Below, one piece after another: positions 46,376-57,130 of a stretch of 64,000 bases of DNA. How positions within the stretch are numbered: position 1 is the first letter of the stretch; every line of letters begins with the position of its first letter. Below the pieces are notes generated by a model. The model was not told the origin of the DNA. It worked only from the letters and a program-made list of their open reading frames with translations, and searched no databases. Both the position numbers and the translations under genes were made by a program. This stretch comes from Catellatospora sp. KI3 (GTDB lineage Bacteria > Actinomycetota > Actinomycetes > Mycobacteriales > Micromonosporaceae), in contig NZ_JASAMB010000011.1 of assembly GCF_029948125.1 (NCBI RefSeq), positions 1 to 64,000 of the forward strand, in the 5' to 3' direction.

Positions 46376-46980
46376 CCGTCCGTCGCCCCCGTCGCCCCCG
46401 TCGCGTCCGTCGCGGCGTCCAGCAGGGCGCGGGCGGTGCGGTGGACGGTGCGGGTGGCCTGGGTGCGGTCGTACCCGGCGATGTCGGTGAGCCAGATCAG
46501 CGACTCGATGCCGATGGCCGACCGGATCGCCACCGCGAGTTCGTGGCGGTCCACCCGCGGATGGGTCGCGGCCAGCGGGCGCAGCGCGTCCTCGACCCAG
46601 GCCACGGCCCGGCCCTGCCGCAGCGTCGGCCGGGCCGCGCCCGGTTCCAGCGCCACCCGCAGCGCCGCCCGCAACTGGTGCTGCCAGGTGAAGTTGTAGT
46701 CGCAGAAGGCCTCGACGAACGCGTCCAGCCGCTCGGGCAGGGTGCCGGGCGCGTCCGGGCCGAGCAGCGTGTCGGGGGCGATGTCGGGCTGGGCCGCGTG
46801 CAGCAGTTCGCGCTGGTTGGGGAAGTAGCGGTACGCGGTGGTGCGGGAGATGCCCGACGCCTCGGCCGCGTCCTCCACCTGCGGCGTCTGCCCCTCGGCG
46901 AGCAGCCTGCGGGCCGCCTCGACCAGTGCCTGCCGGGTGCGCGCCTTCTGGTTGGTGCGCCCGGTCGTCTCATATGGCAT
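46339..46980 (-). CDS. TetR-family regulator with element-derived C-terminus
   Basis: Regulator of about 213 residues. The helix-turn-helix is [17 protein letters not shown] then [22 protein letters not shown]. The C-terminal helices are of a common TetR_C type. The last 11 or so codons, reading [11 protein letters not shown], come from palindromic element D, and they follow a DAT/GAT low-complexity stretch, so the native end was probably replaced or extended. The ATG at 46980 is favoured by GGAG six bases upstream; ATGs up to 46995 are possible. It is divergent from a cupin gene. Confidence 0.9.
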   Translation of the reverse strand: MPYETTGRTNQKARTRQALVEAARRLLAEGQTPQVEDAAEASGISRTTAYRYFPNQRELLHAAQPDIAPDTLLGPDAPGTLPERLDAFVEAFCDYNFTWQHQLRAALRVALEPGAARPTLRQGRAVAWVEDALRPLAATHPRVDRHELAVAIRSAIGIESLIWLTDIAGYDRTQATRTVHRTARALLDAATDATGATGATDGAVSGKVHEKAP

Positions 46981-47009
46981 CGGCATCTCCATCATGGTAC
47001 CGTAGTCCC

Positions 47010-47026
47010 ACGAAAGCGGCTCTCGT
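47010..47026. promoter_or_regulatory. TetR operator-like palindrome
   Basis: ACGAAAGCGGCTCTCGT, a 17-bp dyad (ACGAnAG-CGG-CTnTCGT), centred between the divergent TetR (start 46980) and cupin (start 47043) genes. Confidence 0.7.
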
Positions 47027-47042
47027 AGAAGCGGACCTGCCC

Positions 47043-47387
47043 ATGATCCAGGACGATCCGGTGGTCACCGACCCGGAGTGCTACACCGTCATCTTCGAGA
47101 ACGACCGGGTGCGGGTGCTGGAGTACCGCGACCGCCCCGGCGACCGCACCCATCCGCACCGCCACCCCGACAGCGTGATGTACACGCTGAGCGCCTTCCG
47201 GCGCCGGGTCTCCTCCGGCGGCCGCGAGGTCGAGGTGGAGCTGCCCGCCGGGCAGGTGCGCTGGGTCTCCGCGCAGGAGCACGTGGGCGAGAACATCGGC
47301 GACACCGGCACCCACGCCGTCTTCGTCGAGCTCAAGGAGCCGGGCCTGGCCGCCGGACCGGCTGGCGCGCTTGGTCCGACCCAGTAG
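47043..47387 (+). CDS. Small cupin protein
   Basis: A 114-residue single-domain cupin. CYTVIFENDRVRVLEYRDRPGD (first half seen at residues 13-34) leads into the metal motif THPHRHPDSVMY; the later strand GTHAVFVELKEPG closes the barrel. Similar proteins are annotated as cytoplasmic cupins of unknown function. It is the natural target of the divergent TetR protein. Confidence 0.87.
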   Translation: MIQDDPVVTDPECYTVIFENDRVRVLEYRDRPGDRTHPHRHPDSVMYTLSAFRRRVSSGGREVEVELPAGQVRWVSAQEHVGENIGDTGTHAVFVELKEPGLAAGPAGALGPTQ

Positions 47388-47442
47388 CCGCCGTCCTGCC
47401 TGGACGTCCGATGCGGAACAGCGAGGCCTGTATGCCTTGCGG

Positions 47443-47470
47443 TTGAATATATTTCGAAGACGTATATGCT
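47443..47470 (+). promoter_or_regulatory. Leaderless promoter of the padR gene with ATAT operator
   Basis: TTGAAT (47443-47448) and TATGCT (47465-47470) have a 16-bp spacer. Two ATAT blocks (47447-47450 and 47464-47467) flank it, the type of site bound by PadR proteins. The ATG begins 6 bp after the -10, which implies a leaderless, autoregulated transcript. Confidence 0.6.
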
Positions 47471-47476
47471 CGCCTC

Positions 47477-47824
47477 ATGGCTGAGCTACCCCTTGGCGAG
47501 CCCGCGTTCCTGATCCTCACCGCCCTGGCGGCCGAGCCGAAGCACGGATACGCGGTCATCGAAGACGTTCGCGAGATATCCGGCGGGCAGGTGCGCCTGC
47601 ACGCGGGCACGCTCTACTCCGTACTGGACCGGCTGCGCACCAGCGGCCTGATCGAGGTCGAGCGGGAGGAGATCGTCCAGTCGCGACTGCGCCGCTACTA
47701 CCGGCTCACCGGTGCCGGGCAGCAGCGCCTGTCCGGCGAGGCGCTGCGCCTGCGCCGCAACGCCGACGCGGCCGCCAGCCGCCTGGCCGGGTTCACGCCG
47801 CGCCCCGGGACGGGGCTCGCATGA
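47477..47824 (+). CDS. PadR-family regulator
   Basis: Winged-helix repressor of 115 residues. The family signature PAFLILTALAAEPKHGYAVIEDV is followed by GTLYSVLDRLRTSGLIE and the wing RRYYRLTGAGQQRL. The C-terminal helix is short, as in subfamily 2. The stop overlaps the next gene by 4 bp (ATGA), an arrangement in which the partner membrane protein is co-expressed. Confidence 0.95.
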   Translation: MAELPLGEPAFLILTALAAEPKHGYAVIEDVREISGGQVRLHAGTLYSVLDRLRTSGLIEVEREEIVQSRLRRYYRLTGAGQQRLSGEALRLRRNADAAASRLAGFTPRPGTGLA

Positions 47825-48930
47825 GCGACCTGCTGGCCCGCCGCTACGAGCGCCTGCTGGCGCTGTACCCGGCCGCCCACCGCGCCGAGTACGGCGACGA
47901 GATGATCGGCGTGCTGCTGGCGGGGGCGCGCCCCGGGCAGCGGGTGCCCGGCATCCGCGAGACGGTGAACCTGCTGTTCTGCGCGGTGTCGCTACGCCTG
48001 GGCAGCCGGGGGACCCGTCCGGTGGCCGCCGCGGTGAACCGCTCCTGGCGCACCTCGGCCGGGGTCTTCGGACTGGTCGGCGCCATGGTGCTGGCCGCGC
48101 TCCAGCTGCGTGACGTGCAGTGGGTCTGGTTCGGCGGGCCGATCCTGCAGGCGCGCGCGCCGATGGAGTGGGTGCTGGTGCTGGGCTGGCCGGTGGTCGC
48201 GCTCGCGGCCTTCGCCCGGCTGCGCGTGCCGGCGGCGCTGGCGGCCTGGGCGGTCGTCCTCTGGCAGCTGGCCGAGCTGCCCCGCTCCGTGGCGGAGCCG
48301 AGCACGGTGCTGCTCGAACGGTGGTGGACGCTGGTGCTCGCGGTGGGTACGGCCGTGGCGCTGACGCTTCGGGGGACCACCGGCGGGCGCACCGTGCTCG
48401 GCTCCGCCCGCGCCTGCGTCGTGGCGGCGGCGCTGCTTGTGCTGGGCTTCCTGCCCCTGCTGGAGGACATGCTGCGGGAACCGCCGGAGGGCAAGGCGAT
48501 CTTCTTCGACGGCGCGCCGGGGAAGGTCGTGTACTACGAGGACACCGTCTACGCGTCCAGCGAGTGGCTGCGGCGGCTCGGGATCGGCGGTCCGGTCTCC
48601 GCGGTGCTGACCCCGGTCTGCGTGCTGGTCGTGGTGGTGTGCCTGGCGGGGCTGGCCGCCGGGGTGCGGCGCCGGTTCGCGGTGCTCGCCGTGCCGAACC
48701 TGCTCACCATGTTCGCCGTGCCGTGGCTGGTCGACGACGTGATGTTCGCGCCGGTGCCGATGGGCTCAGCGCAGGCGCTGCGGCCCGACCAGTGGCTGGT
48801 GGTCTTCGGGCTGCCGCTGCTGTCGCTGGCCGCAGGTGTGCTGCTGGTGCGCCGAGCGGAGCGGAGCGGCGCGGCCGGGGACTCCGGCGACCTGCCCGAA
48901 GCCGGCGCCGGGGTATCGGCGGTGGGCTGA
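47821..48930 (+). CDS. PadR-associated integral membrane protein
   Basis: A 369-residue protein. The N-terminal 50 residues are cytoplasmic and contain ALYPAAHRAEYGDEM, a motif typical of PadR-linked permease-like proteins. About eight hydrophobic segments follow. No transport motif is visible. The coupling to PadR suggests a sensor or stress-response membrane protein. It converges with the acetyltransferase gene with a 4-bp gap. Confidence 0.85.
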   Translation: MSDLLARRYERLLALYPAAHRAEYGDEMIGVLLAGARPGQRVPGIRETVNLLFCAVSLRLGSRGTRPVAAAVNRSWRTSAGVFGLVGAMVLAALQLRDVQWVWFGGPILQARAPMEWVLVLGWPVVALAAFARLRVPAALAAWAVVLWQLAELPRSVAEPSTVLLERWWTLVLAVGTAVALTLRGTTGGRTVLGSARACVVAAALLVLGFLPLLEDMLREPPEGKAIFFDGAPGKVVYYEDTVYASSEWLRRLGIGGPVSAVLTPVCVLVVVVCLAGLAAGVRRRFAVLAVPNLLTMFAVPWLVDDVMFAPVPMGSAQALRPDQWLVVFGLPLLSLAAGVLLVRRAERSGAAGDSGDLPEAGAGVSAVG

Positions 48931-48934
48931 GCGG

Positions 48935-49516
48935 TCAGCCGGCCAGGCGGCGGACCACCCGGGCCGGGTTGCCCACGGCGACCACGGCGGGCGGCACGTC
49001 CCGGGTGACCACGGCGCCCGCGCCGATGACGCTGTTCGCGCCGACGGTCACCCCGGGCAGGATGATCGCGCCGCCGCCCAGCCATACGTTGTCGCCGATG
49101 GTGATGGGCAGCGCCGCCTCCCACTTGTCGCGGCGCGGCCCCGGCTCCAGCGGGTGCGTCGGCGTGAGCAGCTGCACGTTCGGTCCGATCTGGACGTCGT
49201 CGCCGATGGTGATCGCGGCGACGTCCAGGGCGACCAGCCCGAAGTTGGCGAAGCAGCGCGCCCCGATCCGGAGCTGGTAGCCGTAGTCGCAGTAGAACGG
49301 CGCCCGGATCTCGGTGCCTTCGCCGAGCGAGCCCAGCAGCTCGGCCAGGATCTCGCGCCGGTGCGGGTCGGCCGGGTCGCACGCGTTGAACCGGGCGCAC
49401 AGCCGCCGCGCCTGGTCGCTCTCGGCGGCCAGCACCGGGTCGCTGCCCTGGTACAGGTCACCGGCCAGCATGCGTTCGCGCTGGCTGCGGCTGTCGGCCG
49501 GATCATCGTGGCTCAC
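48935..49516 (-). CDS. Sugar O-acetyltransferase (maltose acetyltransferase type)
   Basis: Acetyltransferase of 193 residues with a left-handed parallel beta-helix. The N-terminal Mac domain is RERMLAGDLYQGSDPVL. Hexapeptide repeats follow (IGDDVQIGPNVQLL, IGDNVWLGGGAIILPGV), with the catalytic histidine in TPTHPL. The family transfers acetyl groups to maltose, glucose or galactosides. The GTG at 49516 fits the start and has GGTGGG upstream. Confidence 0.93.
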   Translation of the reverse strand: MSHDDPADSRSQRERMLAGDLYQGSDPVLAAESDQARRLCARFNACDPADPHRREILAELLGSLGEGTEIRAPFYCDYGYQLRIGARCFANFGLVALDVAAITIGDDVQIGPNVQLLTPTHPLEPGPRRDKWEAALPITIGDNVWLGGGAIILPGVTVGANSVIGAGAVVTRDVPPAVVAVGNPARVVRRLAG

Positions 49517-49542
49517 GACGTCCCACCCTGCCACAGCGAAGG

Positions 49543-49572
49543 CGGCGGCACCCGGCAACCGGGGTGCCGCCG
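49543..49572 (-). terminator. Hairpin terminator after recQ
   Basis: CGGCGGCACCC (49543-49553) pairs with GGGTGCCGCCG (49562-49572) over an 8-nt loop, just beyond the helicase stop codon and upstream of the acetyltransferase. Confidence 0.8.
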
Positions 49573-49588
49573 TCGCCGTGTCCTCCGC

Positions 49589-51229
49589 TCAGCTGAGGGT
49601 GAGCAGGCTGCGGGCGCGGACCGCCTTCAGGGACAGGGTGCGGTAGCCGACCTCGTCGAACAGCACCGTGATCCGGTCGGGCTCGGTGCGCATGACGATG
49701 CCGGGGCCCCACTCGGCGTGGCGCACCCGCGCCTGCACCGCGAACTCGCCGTCGGCCGCCGCGTCGTCCTGCGCGGTCCCGGCGGCGCAGGTGTCGCAGT
49801 TGCCGCAGAGGCCGGGCAGCTGCTCGCCGAAGTAGCCGAGCAGGAACTGGCGGCGGCAGTCGTCGGTCTCGGCGTACCCCCGCATCATCTCGACGCGGGT
49901 CAGCTCGATGGTCCGCTGCTGCTCGGCCTCCTGCGCGGCGGCCGCGACCGCCTGCTCGGGCGTGCCGCCGGACCAGCGCAGGCCCTCGGGGCCGGAGGTG
50001 AGCGCCTCGGCCTGCTGCAGCAGGTTGGCCGCGCGGGTGATCCGGGCCCGGGTGACGTCCAGCTCCGCGACGAGGTCGTCGATGTCCACCGGGCGGTCCG
50101 CCGCGATGAGCGCGGTGGACACCAGGGTGAGCAGCTCCTCGTCGACGGTGCCGGAGGAGAAGAAGCGGGGCAGGCGCAGGTCCTCGGGGCGGAAGTAGAG
50201 CACGGCGGCGGCCGGGTCGCCGTCGCGGCCCGCGCGCCCGATCTGCTGGTAGTACGAGTCCAGCGACTCGGCGGGCGCGGCGTGCACGACGAACCGCACC
50301 CCCGGCTTGTCGATGCCCATGCCGAACGCCGAGGTGGCCACGACGATGACCCGGTCGGAGGCCAGGAACGCGTCGTGCACCCGGGCGCGCTCGGCGGCCG
50401 ACAGCCCCGCGTGGTACGCGTACGCCTCCTCCCCGGCCTCGGCCAGCGCCTGCGCGTACTCCTCGGTCTCGGCGCGGGTCTGCACGTAGAGCAGGCCGGG
50501 CGGGTCCAGCGCGATGATCCGGTCGACGATCTCGCGGCGCTTCTCCCGCTCGGTGATCTCGCGCGACACCTCCAGCCGGATGTTGGGCCGGTCGAACCCC
50601 TTGACCAGCTGCAGCGCGTCGCGCATGCCCAGCCGCTCGACGATGTCGGCGCGCACCGGCGGCGACGCGGTCGCCGTCAGCGCCAGCACGGTCGGGTGCC
50701 CCAGCCGCGCCACGACCTCGCCCAGCCGCAGGTAGTCGGGCCGGAAGTCGTGCCCCCAGGAGGAGACGCAGTGCGCCTCGTCCACCACGAACAGCGAGGG
50801 CTTCGCCTCGGCCAGCTCGGCCACCACGTCGTCCTTGGCCAGCTGCTCGGGCGCCAGGAACAGGAACTCGGCCGCGCCCGCGCGCAGCGCCTCGAACGCC
50901 GCGGCGTTGGCACTGTCCGGGCGCGACGAGTTGACCACGTGCGCGTCGGCGGCGCCGCGCTCCAGCAGGCTCTGCACCTGGTCGCGCTGCAGCGCGATCA
51001 GCGGCGACACCACGATGGTGGGGCCGCCGACCAGCATCGCCGGCACCTGGTAGATCGCCGACTTGCCCGACCCGGTGGGGGACACCACGAGCGTGTCGCG
51101 CCCGGCCATGACCTGCGCCATCGCCTCCTCCTGCGCCGGTCGCAGCGACGGCCAGCCGAACACGCGCCCGGCCACCTCCCGCAGCTGGTCGAGGTGCTCG
51201 GTGGGCGTGGGCGTCGGTTCGCTGCGCAT
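49589..51229 (-). CDS. recQ: RecQ-family ATP-dependent DNA helicase
   Basis: 3'-5' DNA helicase of 546 residues used in recombination and repair. Motif I is SPTGSGKSAIYQ, motif II is VVDEAHCVSSWGHDFRPDY (DEAH), and motif VI is QQIGRAGRDG. The zinc-binding region has CRRQFLLGYFGE and CGNCDTC. A C-terminal segment (about 490-546) resembles a small beta domain rather than a full HRDC domain. The ATG at 51229 opens MRSEPTPT; longer in-frame forms up to 51316 look noncoding. Confidence 0.93.
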   Translation of the reverse strand: MRSEPTPTPTEHLDQLREVAGRVFGWPSLRPAQEEAMAQVMAGRDTLVVSPTGSGKSAIYQVPAMLVGGPTIVVSPLIALQRDQVQSLLERGAADAHVVNSSRPDSANAAAFEALRAGAAEFLFLAPEQLAKDDVVAELAEAKPSLFVVDEAHCVSSWGHDFRPDYLRLGEVVARLGHPTVLALTATASPPVRADIVERLGMRDALQLVKGFDRPNIRLEVSREITEREKRREIVDRIIALDPPGLLYVQTRAETEEYAQALAEAGEEAYAYHAGLSAAERARVHDAFLASDRVIVVATSAFGMGIDKPGVRFVVHAAPAESLDSYYQQIGRAGRDGDPAAAVLYFRPEDLRLPRFFSSGTVDEELLTLVSTALIAADRPVDIDDLVAELDVTRARITRAANLLQQAEALTSGPEGLRWSGGTPEQAVAAAAQEAEQQRTIELTRVEMMRGYAETDDCRRQFLLGYFGEQLPGLCGNCDTCAAGTAQDDAAADGEFAVQARVRHAEWGPGIVMRTEPDRITVLFDEVGYRTLSLKAVRARSLLTLS

Positions 51230-51344
51230 CAGGGCAGTCTGCCACGCGCCGGTGCGCATCGACGCGGGCGGGCAATCCGACCACGGCATGGCAGCATGGT
51301 CACGGCAGACTGGCACCGAAATGGACGGACGGGTGGGGGATCGG

Positions 51345-52175
51345 ATGGCGGGGCTCTACGCGATCAGCGACCTGCATGTGGCGTATCCGCAGAACCGGGA
51401 GTACGCGCTGTCCCTGCGCCCGCAGGATCCGGGCGACTGGCTCATCGTCGCCGGTGACGTGGCCGAGAACGTCGCCGACGTCGCCATGGTGCTGGAGACG
51501 CTGGCCGCCCACTGGGCCAAGGTGATCTGGGCGCCGGGCAACCACGAGCTGTGGACCTCGCCGCACGACCCGGTGCAGGTGCGCGGGGTGGACCGCTACG
51601 AGCTGCTGGTCAAGGTGTGCCGGGAGCTGGACGTGGTCACGCCGGAGGATCCGTTCCCGGTGTGGTCCGGGCCCGACGGGCCGGTCACGGTCGCGCCGCT
51701 GTTCCTGCTGTACGACTACACGTTCCGCCCCGCCGGGGCGAGCAACAAGGAGGAGGGCCTGGCCCAGGCGTACGCGGAGGGCATCGTGTGCTCGGACGAG
51801 TACGTGCTGCACCCCGATCCGTACCCGAGCCGGGAGGCGTGGTGCCGGGCGCGGGTCGAGCACACCGAGCGGCTGCTGGCCGGCCGGGACGAGAGCCTGC
51901 CCACGGTGCTGATCAACCACTGGCCGCTGACCCGCACGCCCACGCTGGTGCTGCGCTACCCGGTGTTCGCGCAGTGGTGCGGCACCGAGCTGTCGGCCGA
52001 CTGGCACGTGCGCTACCGGGCCGCCGCCGTGGTCTACGGCCACCTGCACATCCCCCGTACCACCTATGAGGACGGGGTGCGGTTCGAGGAGGTGTCGGTG
52101 GGCTACCCGCGCGAGTGGGGCCACCGGGGTACGAACCCGCCCAAGCCGCGCCGGATCCTGCCGGTGACGGCATGA
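51345..52175 (+). CDS. Metallophosphoesterase
   Basis: Calcineurin-like phosphoesterase of 276 residues. Metal motifs are AISDLHV, AGDVAENV, PGNHELW, a lone His in INHWPL and the closing GHLH. The family hydrolyses phosphomonoesters or diesters. It overlaps the 4'-phosphopantetheinyl transferase gene by 4 bp, so the two are co-translated. A role linked to phosphopantetheine turnover is a reasonable inference, not shown by sequence. Confidence 0.93.
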   Translation: MAGLYAISDLHVAYPQNREYALSLRPQDPGDWLIVAGDVAENVADVAMVLETLAAHWAKVIWAPGNHELWTSPHDPVQVRGVDRYELLVKVCRELDVVTPEDPFPVWSGPDGPVTVAPLFLLYDYTFRPAGASNKEEGLAQAYAEGIVCSDEYVLHPDPYPSREAWCRARVEHTERLLAGRDESLPTVLINHWPLTRTPTLVLRYPVFAQWCGTELSADWHVRYRAAAVVYGHLHIPRTTYEDGVRFEEVSVGYPREWGHRGTNPPKPRRILPVTA

Positions 52176-52837
52176 TCGAGCAGGTGCTGCCGTCGGCCGT
52201 ACGCGTCGCCGCCGTGTTCGCCGACCCCGAGCACGCCCCCGACGTGCTGTTCCCGCAGGAGCAGGCGCAGATCGCCAAGGCGGTCGACAAGCGGCGGCGC
52301 GAGTTCACCACCGTCCGCGTGTGTGCCCGCGCGGCCCTGGCCGAGCTCGGCTTCGCACCGGCGCCGCTGCTGCCCGGCGTACGCGGCGCGCCGACCTGGC
52401 CCGCCGGGGTGGTCGGCAGCCTGACCCACTGCGACGGCTACCGCGCCGCGGCGGTGGCCCGCGCGGCCGACTTCGCCTCGGTCGGCATCGACGCCGAGCC
52501 GCACGACGCCCTGCCCGAGGGCGTGCTCGGCATGATCACGTCGGAGTCCGAGCGGCGCCACCTCGACGGCCTGGCCCGGACCGCCCCGCAGGTGCACTGG
52601 GACCGGCTGCTGTTCTGCGCCAAGGAGGCCGTCTACAAGACGTGGTCGCCGCTGACCGGCGGCCGGTGGCTGGACTTCCTGGAGGCCGACGTCGCCCTCG
52701 ACCCGCGGGCCGGGACCTTCCGCGCGCGCCTGCTGGTGCCCGGCGACTGCCCGGACGGCCGGGTGCTGACCGGATTCGACGGCCGGTGGCACGTCGCCGA
52801 CGGACTCGTGGTGGCCGGGATCACCGTGGCGCCCTGA
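52172..52837 (+). CDS. 4'-phosphopantetheinyl transferase (EntD/Sfp type)
   Basis: Transferase of 221 residues that converts apo carrier proteins of polyketide or peptide synthases to the holo form. The magnesium motif is SVGIDAEPH and the second motif is FCAKEAVYKTWSPLTG (WxxKEAxxK class); the N-terminal RRREFTTVR and SLTHCDGY segments bind CoA. No synthase gene is in the window, so it probably serves distant clusters. Coupled to the metallophosphoesterase. Confidence 0.95.
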   Translation: MIEQVLPSAVRVAAVFADPEHAPDVLFPQEQAQIAKAVDKRRREFTTVRVCARAALAELGFAPAPLLPGVRGAPTWPAGVVGSLTHCDGYRAAAVARAADFASVGIDAEPHDALPEGVLGMITSESERRHLDGLARTAPQVHWDRLLFCAKEAVYKTWSPLTGGRWLDFLEADVALDPRAGTFRARLLVPGDCPDGRVLTGFDGRWHVADGLVVAGITVAP

Positions 52838-52923
52838 CCTACCGGGCGTGTGCCCCGTGACAGGCGGGCCTATGGTGTTCCAGCACTGTCACGAGTCGGG
52901 TTCAGGTTGGGTAGCGGAAGGTC

Positions 52924-54909
<1,986 letters not shown>

Positions 54910-54914
54910 TGCAG

Positions 54915-54950
54915 ACAGGGGCCGCACCGCTCAGCCGGTGCGGCCCCTGT
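54915..54950. terminator. Bidirectional hairpin terminator
   Basis: Perfect 15-bp inverted repeat (ACAGGGGCCGCACCG, arms 54915-54929 and 54936-54950) with a 6-nt loop, followed by TTCC. It lies between the convergent permease and DUF2855 genes. Confidence 0.92.
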
Positions 54951-54961
54951 TCCGGGTACGC

Positions 54962-56050
54962 CTACCGCATGGCGACCACGTGCCCGGTCCGGGCGGGAGC
55001 GCGGCCGCCCAGCACGTCCAGCCACGCCGCCCGCAGCGCGTCCGGGCCGGTGCCCACGGTCACGTCCACCCAGTCGCGGGCGGCGACACTGAACCGGCGC
55101 CACGCGTCGGCGAACCGCGCGTCCAGCCCGTCGCGGCCCCAGTCCTGGGTCCGCTTGCGCATCTGGACCGGGGCGAAGAACACCGCCGACGCACTCTGCG
55201 CGTTGGGCGTCTGCGAGGTCAGCCCGACGGCGAGGTCGTGCACCAGGCGCGGGCCGAGGCGGGCGCGCACCGCCTCCCGCACCTCGGGACGGCCGGACAG
55301 GTCGAGGTAGACCGTCGGCCGGTCCGGGTCTAGGTCGTGCACCCGGTCGTAGGTGAGCACCTCGTCGTAGCAGCCCAGGTCCGCGGTGAACGCGACGTTG
55401 CCGGGCGAGGTGAGCCCGACCAGTCGCGGCCCCTTGCCGTGCAGTTCGAACGCCGCCGCGTAGGCCGTCTTGCTCGACGCCGAGGAGACGACCAGCGCCT
55501 CGGCGCCGTGGTAGCCGCTGTCCTCGAGCTGGTCGGCGAGCATGAACGAGGTGAAGAACAGCGGCCGGAACAGGATCAGCAGATCCTCCTGCGCGGCGTC
55601 GTACGCCTGGTCGCCGGTGGTCAGCCGGTAGGCGTTGTACGGCGACGGCAGCTCGGCGCGGTGCGCGGACGCGTCGCGGAAGCCCTGCGCGTCCACCCGG
55701 TCGGGCCGTACGACCAGGTGCGAGGCTGGCGGCAGGTAGCCGTAGAGCCGCCGGCCGGGCGTCACCCCGGGCACGGTCGAGGCCTGCACCTCGGCGAAGC
55801 CCCACACCGGCGGCAGCCCCCAGGCGGCGTCCAGCCCGCGCGGCTGCGGCGGGAAGAACTCCCAGTAGCGGAACGACTCGCCCAGCACCGCATAGGTGAT
55901 GTTGTTGGCGGTCACGCCGACCCGGTCCACCCGCAGCAGCACCTCGCCGTCGACCAGGTCGGGCAGCGGATGCGCCGCCACGGTCACGCGCGACAGGTCG
56001 GCGCGGTCCACGGCCAGCGTCCAGGCGGTCGGGGCGGGGGTCTGGGTCAT
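54962..56050 (-). CDS. DUF2855-family protein
   Basis: A 362-residue cytoplasmic protein of the DUF2855 family, recognisable from VTANNITYAVLGESFRYWEFF near residue 50 (part quoted) and the central SSASSKTAYAAAFEL segment that resembles a degenerate MDR-type nucleotide-binding fold. A zinc-independent reductase role has been suggested for such proteins, but no activity is established to my knowledge. The ATG at 56050 is preceded by GGAGCC. Confidence 0.85.
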   Translation of the reverse strand: MTQTPAPTAWTLAVDRADLSRVTVAAHPLPDLVDGEVLLRVDRVGVTANNITYAVLGESFRYWEFFPPQPRGLDAAWGLPPVWGFAEVQASTVPGVTPGRRLYGYLPPASHLVVRPDRVDAQGFRDASAHRAELPSPYNAYRLTTGDQAYDAAQEDLLILFRPLFFTSFMLADQLEDSGYHGAEALVVSSASSKTAYAAAFELHGKGPRLVGLTSPGNVAFTADLGCYDEVLTYDRVHDLDPDRPTVYLDLSGRPEVREAVRARLGPRLVHDLAVGLTSQTPNAQSASAVFFAPVQMRKRTQDWGRDGLDARFADAWRRFSVAARDWVDVTVGTGPDALRAAWLDVLGGRAPARTGHVVAMR

Positions 56051-56093
56051 CGAGGCTCCGTTCGAGAGGTGGCGTTCGCAGGGGACAGCCGGC

Positions 56094-56128
56094 GGCGCTC
56101 CCCGCGCCGGTGCCACGCGGGGAGCGCC
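56094..56128 (-). terminator. Hairpin terminator after the lipase gene
   Basis: GGCGCTCCCCGCG (56094-56106) pairs with CGCGGGGAGCGCC (56116-56128), a perfect 13-bp stem with a 9-nt loop, just past the lipase stop codon. Confidence 0.88.
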
Positions 56129-56139
56129 AGGGTCGCGGG

Positions 56140-56814
56140 TCAGGCCGCGATGAAGGAGCGGATCTGCGTCAGCACGCTGGTGTTCGTGAGGAACCCGATG
56201 TGGGTCTCGCAGGCCACGTTGTTGTTGCTGGCCCCGGACAGCGGCGTGCTGGTGTACGGGATGATGATGCCGTCGCAGGCGGAGTACCAGGTGCCGTACT
56301 TCGCGGTGCCGGGCGTCTCGTCGCCGTCGGCGAGGTCGAGGATGAACAGCGAGCCCGGGTACATCTCGATGCAGGAGACGTTGATCAGGCAGGCGCCCGC
56401 GTAGGTGGTGCCGTGGTTGGCCCCGGCGATCGAGGCGACGTGGCTGACGTACGCCGAGCCGCCCAGCTCCTCCAGGTACCAGCGGGTGACCAGGCCGCCC
56501 ATCGAGTGGTTGACGATCGCGACCTTCGACGCGCCGGTCGAGGCGCGCACCGAGTTGACGTAGTCGCGCAGCCCGGCCGCGCTGACCTTGTTCGACCCGG
56601 CCCAGTTGTAGTTGTACGTGTAGAGCTTGCTGAACCCGCCCGCGCGGAACACCGAGAGCGCGGTGGTCCAGTTGGAGCCGCTGCCGGTGTAGCCGTGCAC
56701 GAAGATCACGGGGGTGCTGGTCGCGGCGTTTGCCGCGGTCGCCGGCGCCAGGAACGTGGCGGTGGCGGCGACCAGGGTTGCGGCGAGTGCGGCGAGACGG
56801 TGACGCATACGCAT
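56140..56814 (-). CDS. Secreted triacylglycerol lipase (lipase class 2)
   Basis: Exported lipase of 224 residues. The signal peptide ends near ATAANAATS. The oxyanion strand is VIFVHGYTGSGSNW, the nucleophile elbow VNHSMGG with S104, and the catalytic His is in CETHIGFLTN; AGANHGT is also typical of the LipA/EstA group. Two Cys pairs are probable disulfides. The ATG at 56814 follows GGAGGGG. Confidence 0.93.
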   Translation of the reverse strand: MRMRHRLAALAATLVAATATFLAPATAANAATSTPVIFVHGYTGSGSNWTTALSVFRAGGFSKLYTYNYNWAGSNKVSAAGLRDYVNSVRASTGASKVAIVNHSMGGLVTRWYLEELGGSAYVSHVASIAGANHGTTYAGACLINVSCIEMYPGSLFILDLADGDETPGTAKYGTWYSACDGIIIPYTSTPLSGASNNNVACETHIGFLTNTSVLTQIRSFIAA

Positions 56815-57055
56815 GTGACCCCTCCGGGGACTGTCGGGTTGGGACGTGCTGGAAGCCTCGCAACCGGACGGATGCCCATGCATCGGTAGGATCGCCGGTC
56901 GCTTGCCAGCGCGCGGGACGTCAGAGATCGGCGACGGTGACGGCGATGCGGTCGATGCCTGACGTGGTGAACCCTGGGTCCCGCCGCCCGCCCGGGACCG
57001 GACCGCGAGCGTGATCGAGCCGGCGGCGTCGGCGCCCGGCTGGGCCGCGATGGTT

Positions 57056-57109
57056 CGAGATCTTGTGCACTTCGCGTCGCTCCGGCGACGGAAGGTGCAC
57101 AAGATCTCG
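57056..57109. repeat. 54-bp palindrome of a second type
   Basis: Arms 57056-57080 and 57085-57109 are near-perfect complements beginning CGAGATCTTGTGCAC, with a 4-nt loop. It shares no sequence with the 62-bp family. It sits in the 316-bp gap 56815-57130, beyond the end of the membrane-protein gene; the rest of the gap shows no gene and includes the lipase promoter. Confidence 0.88.
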
Positions 57110-57130
57110 GAGCGGGTGGGCGCGGCGGCG

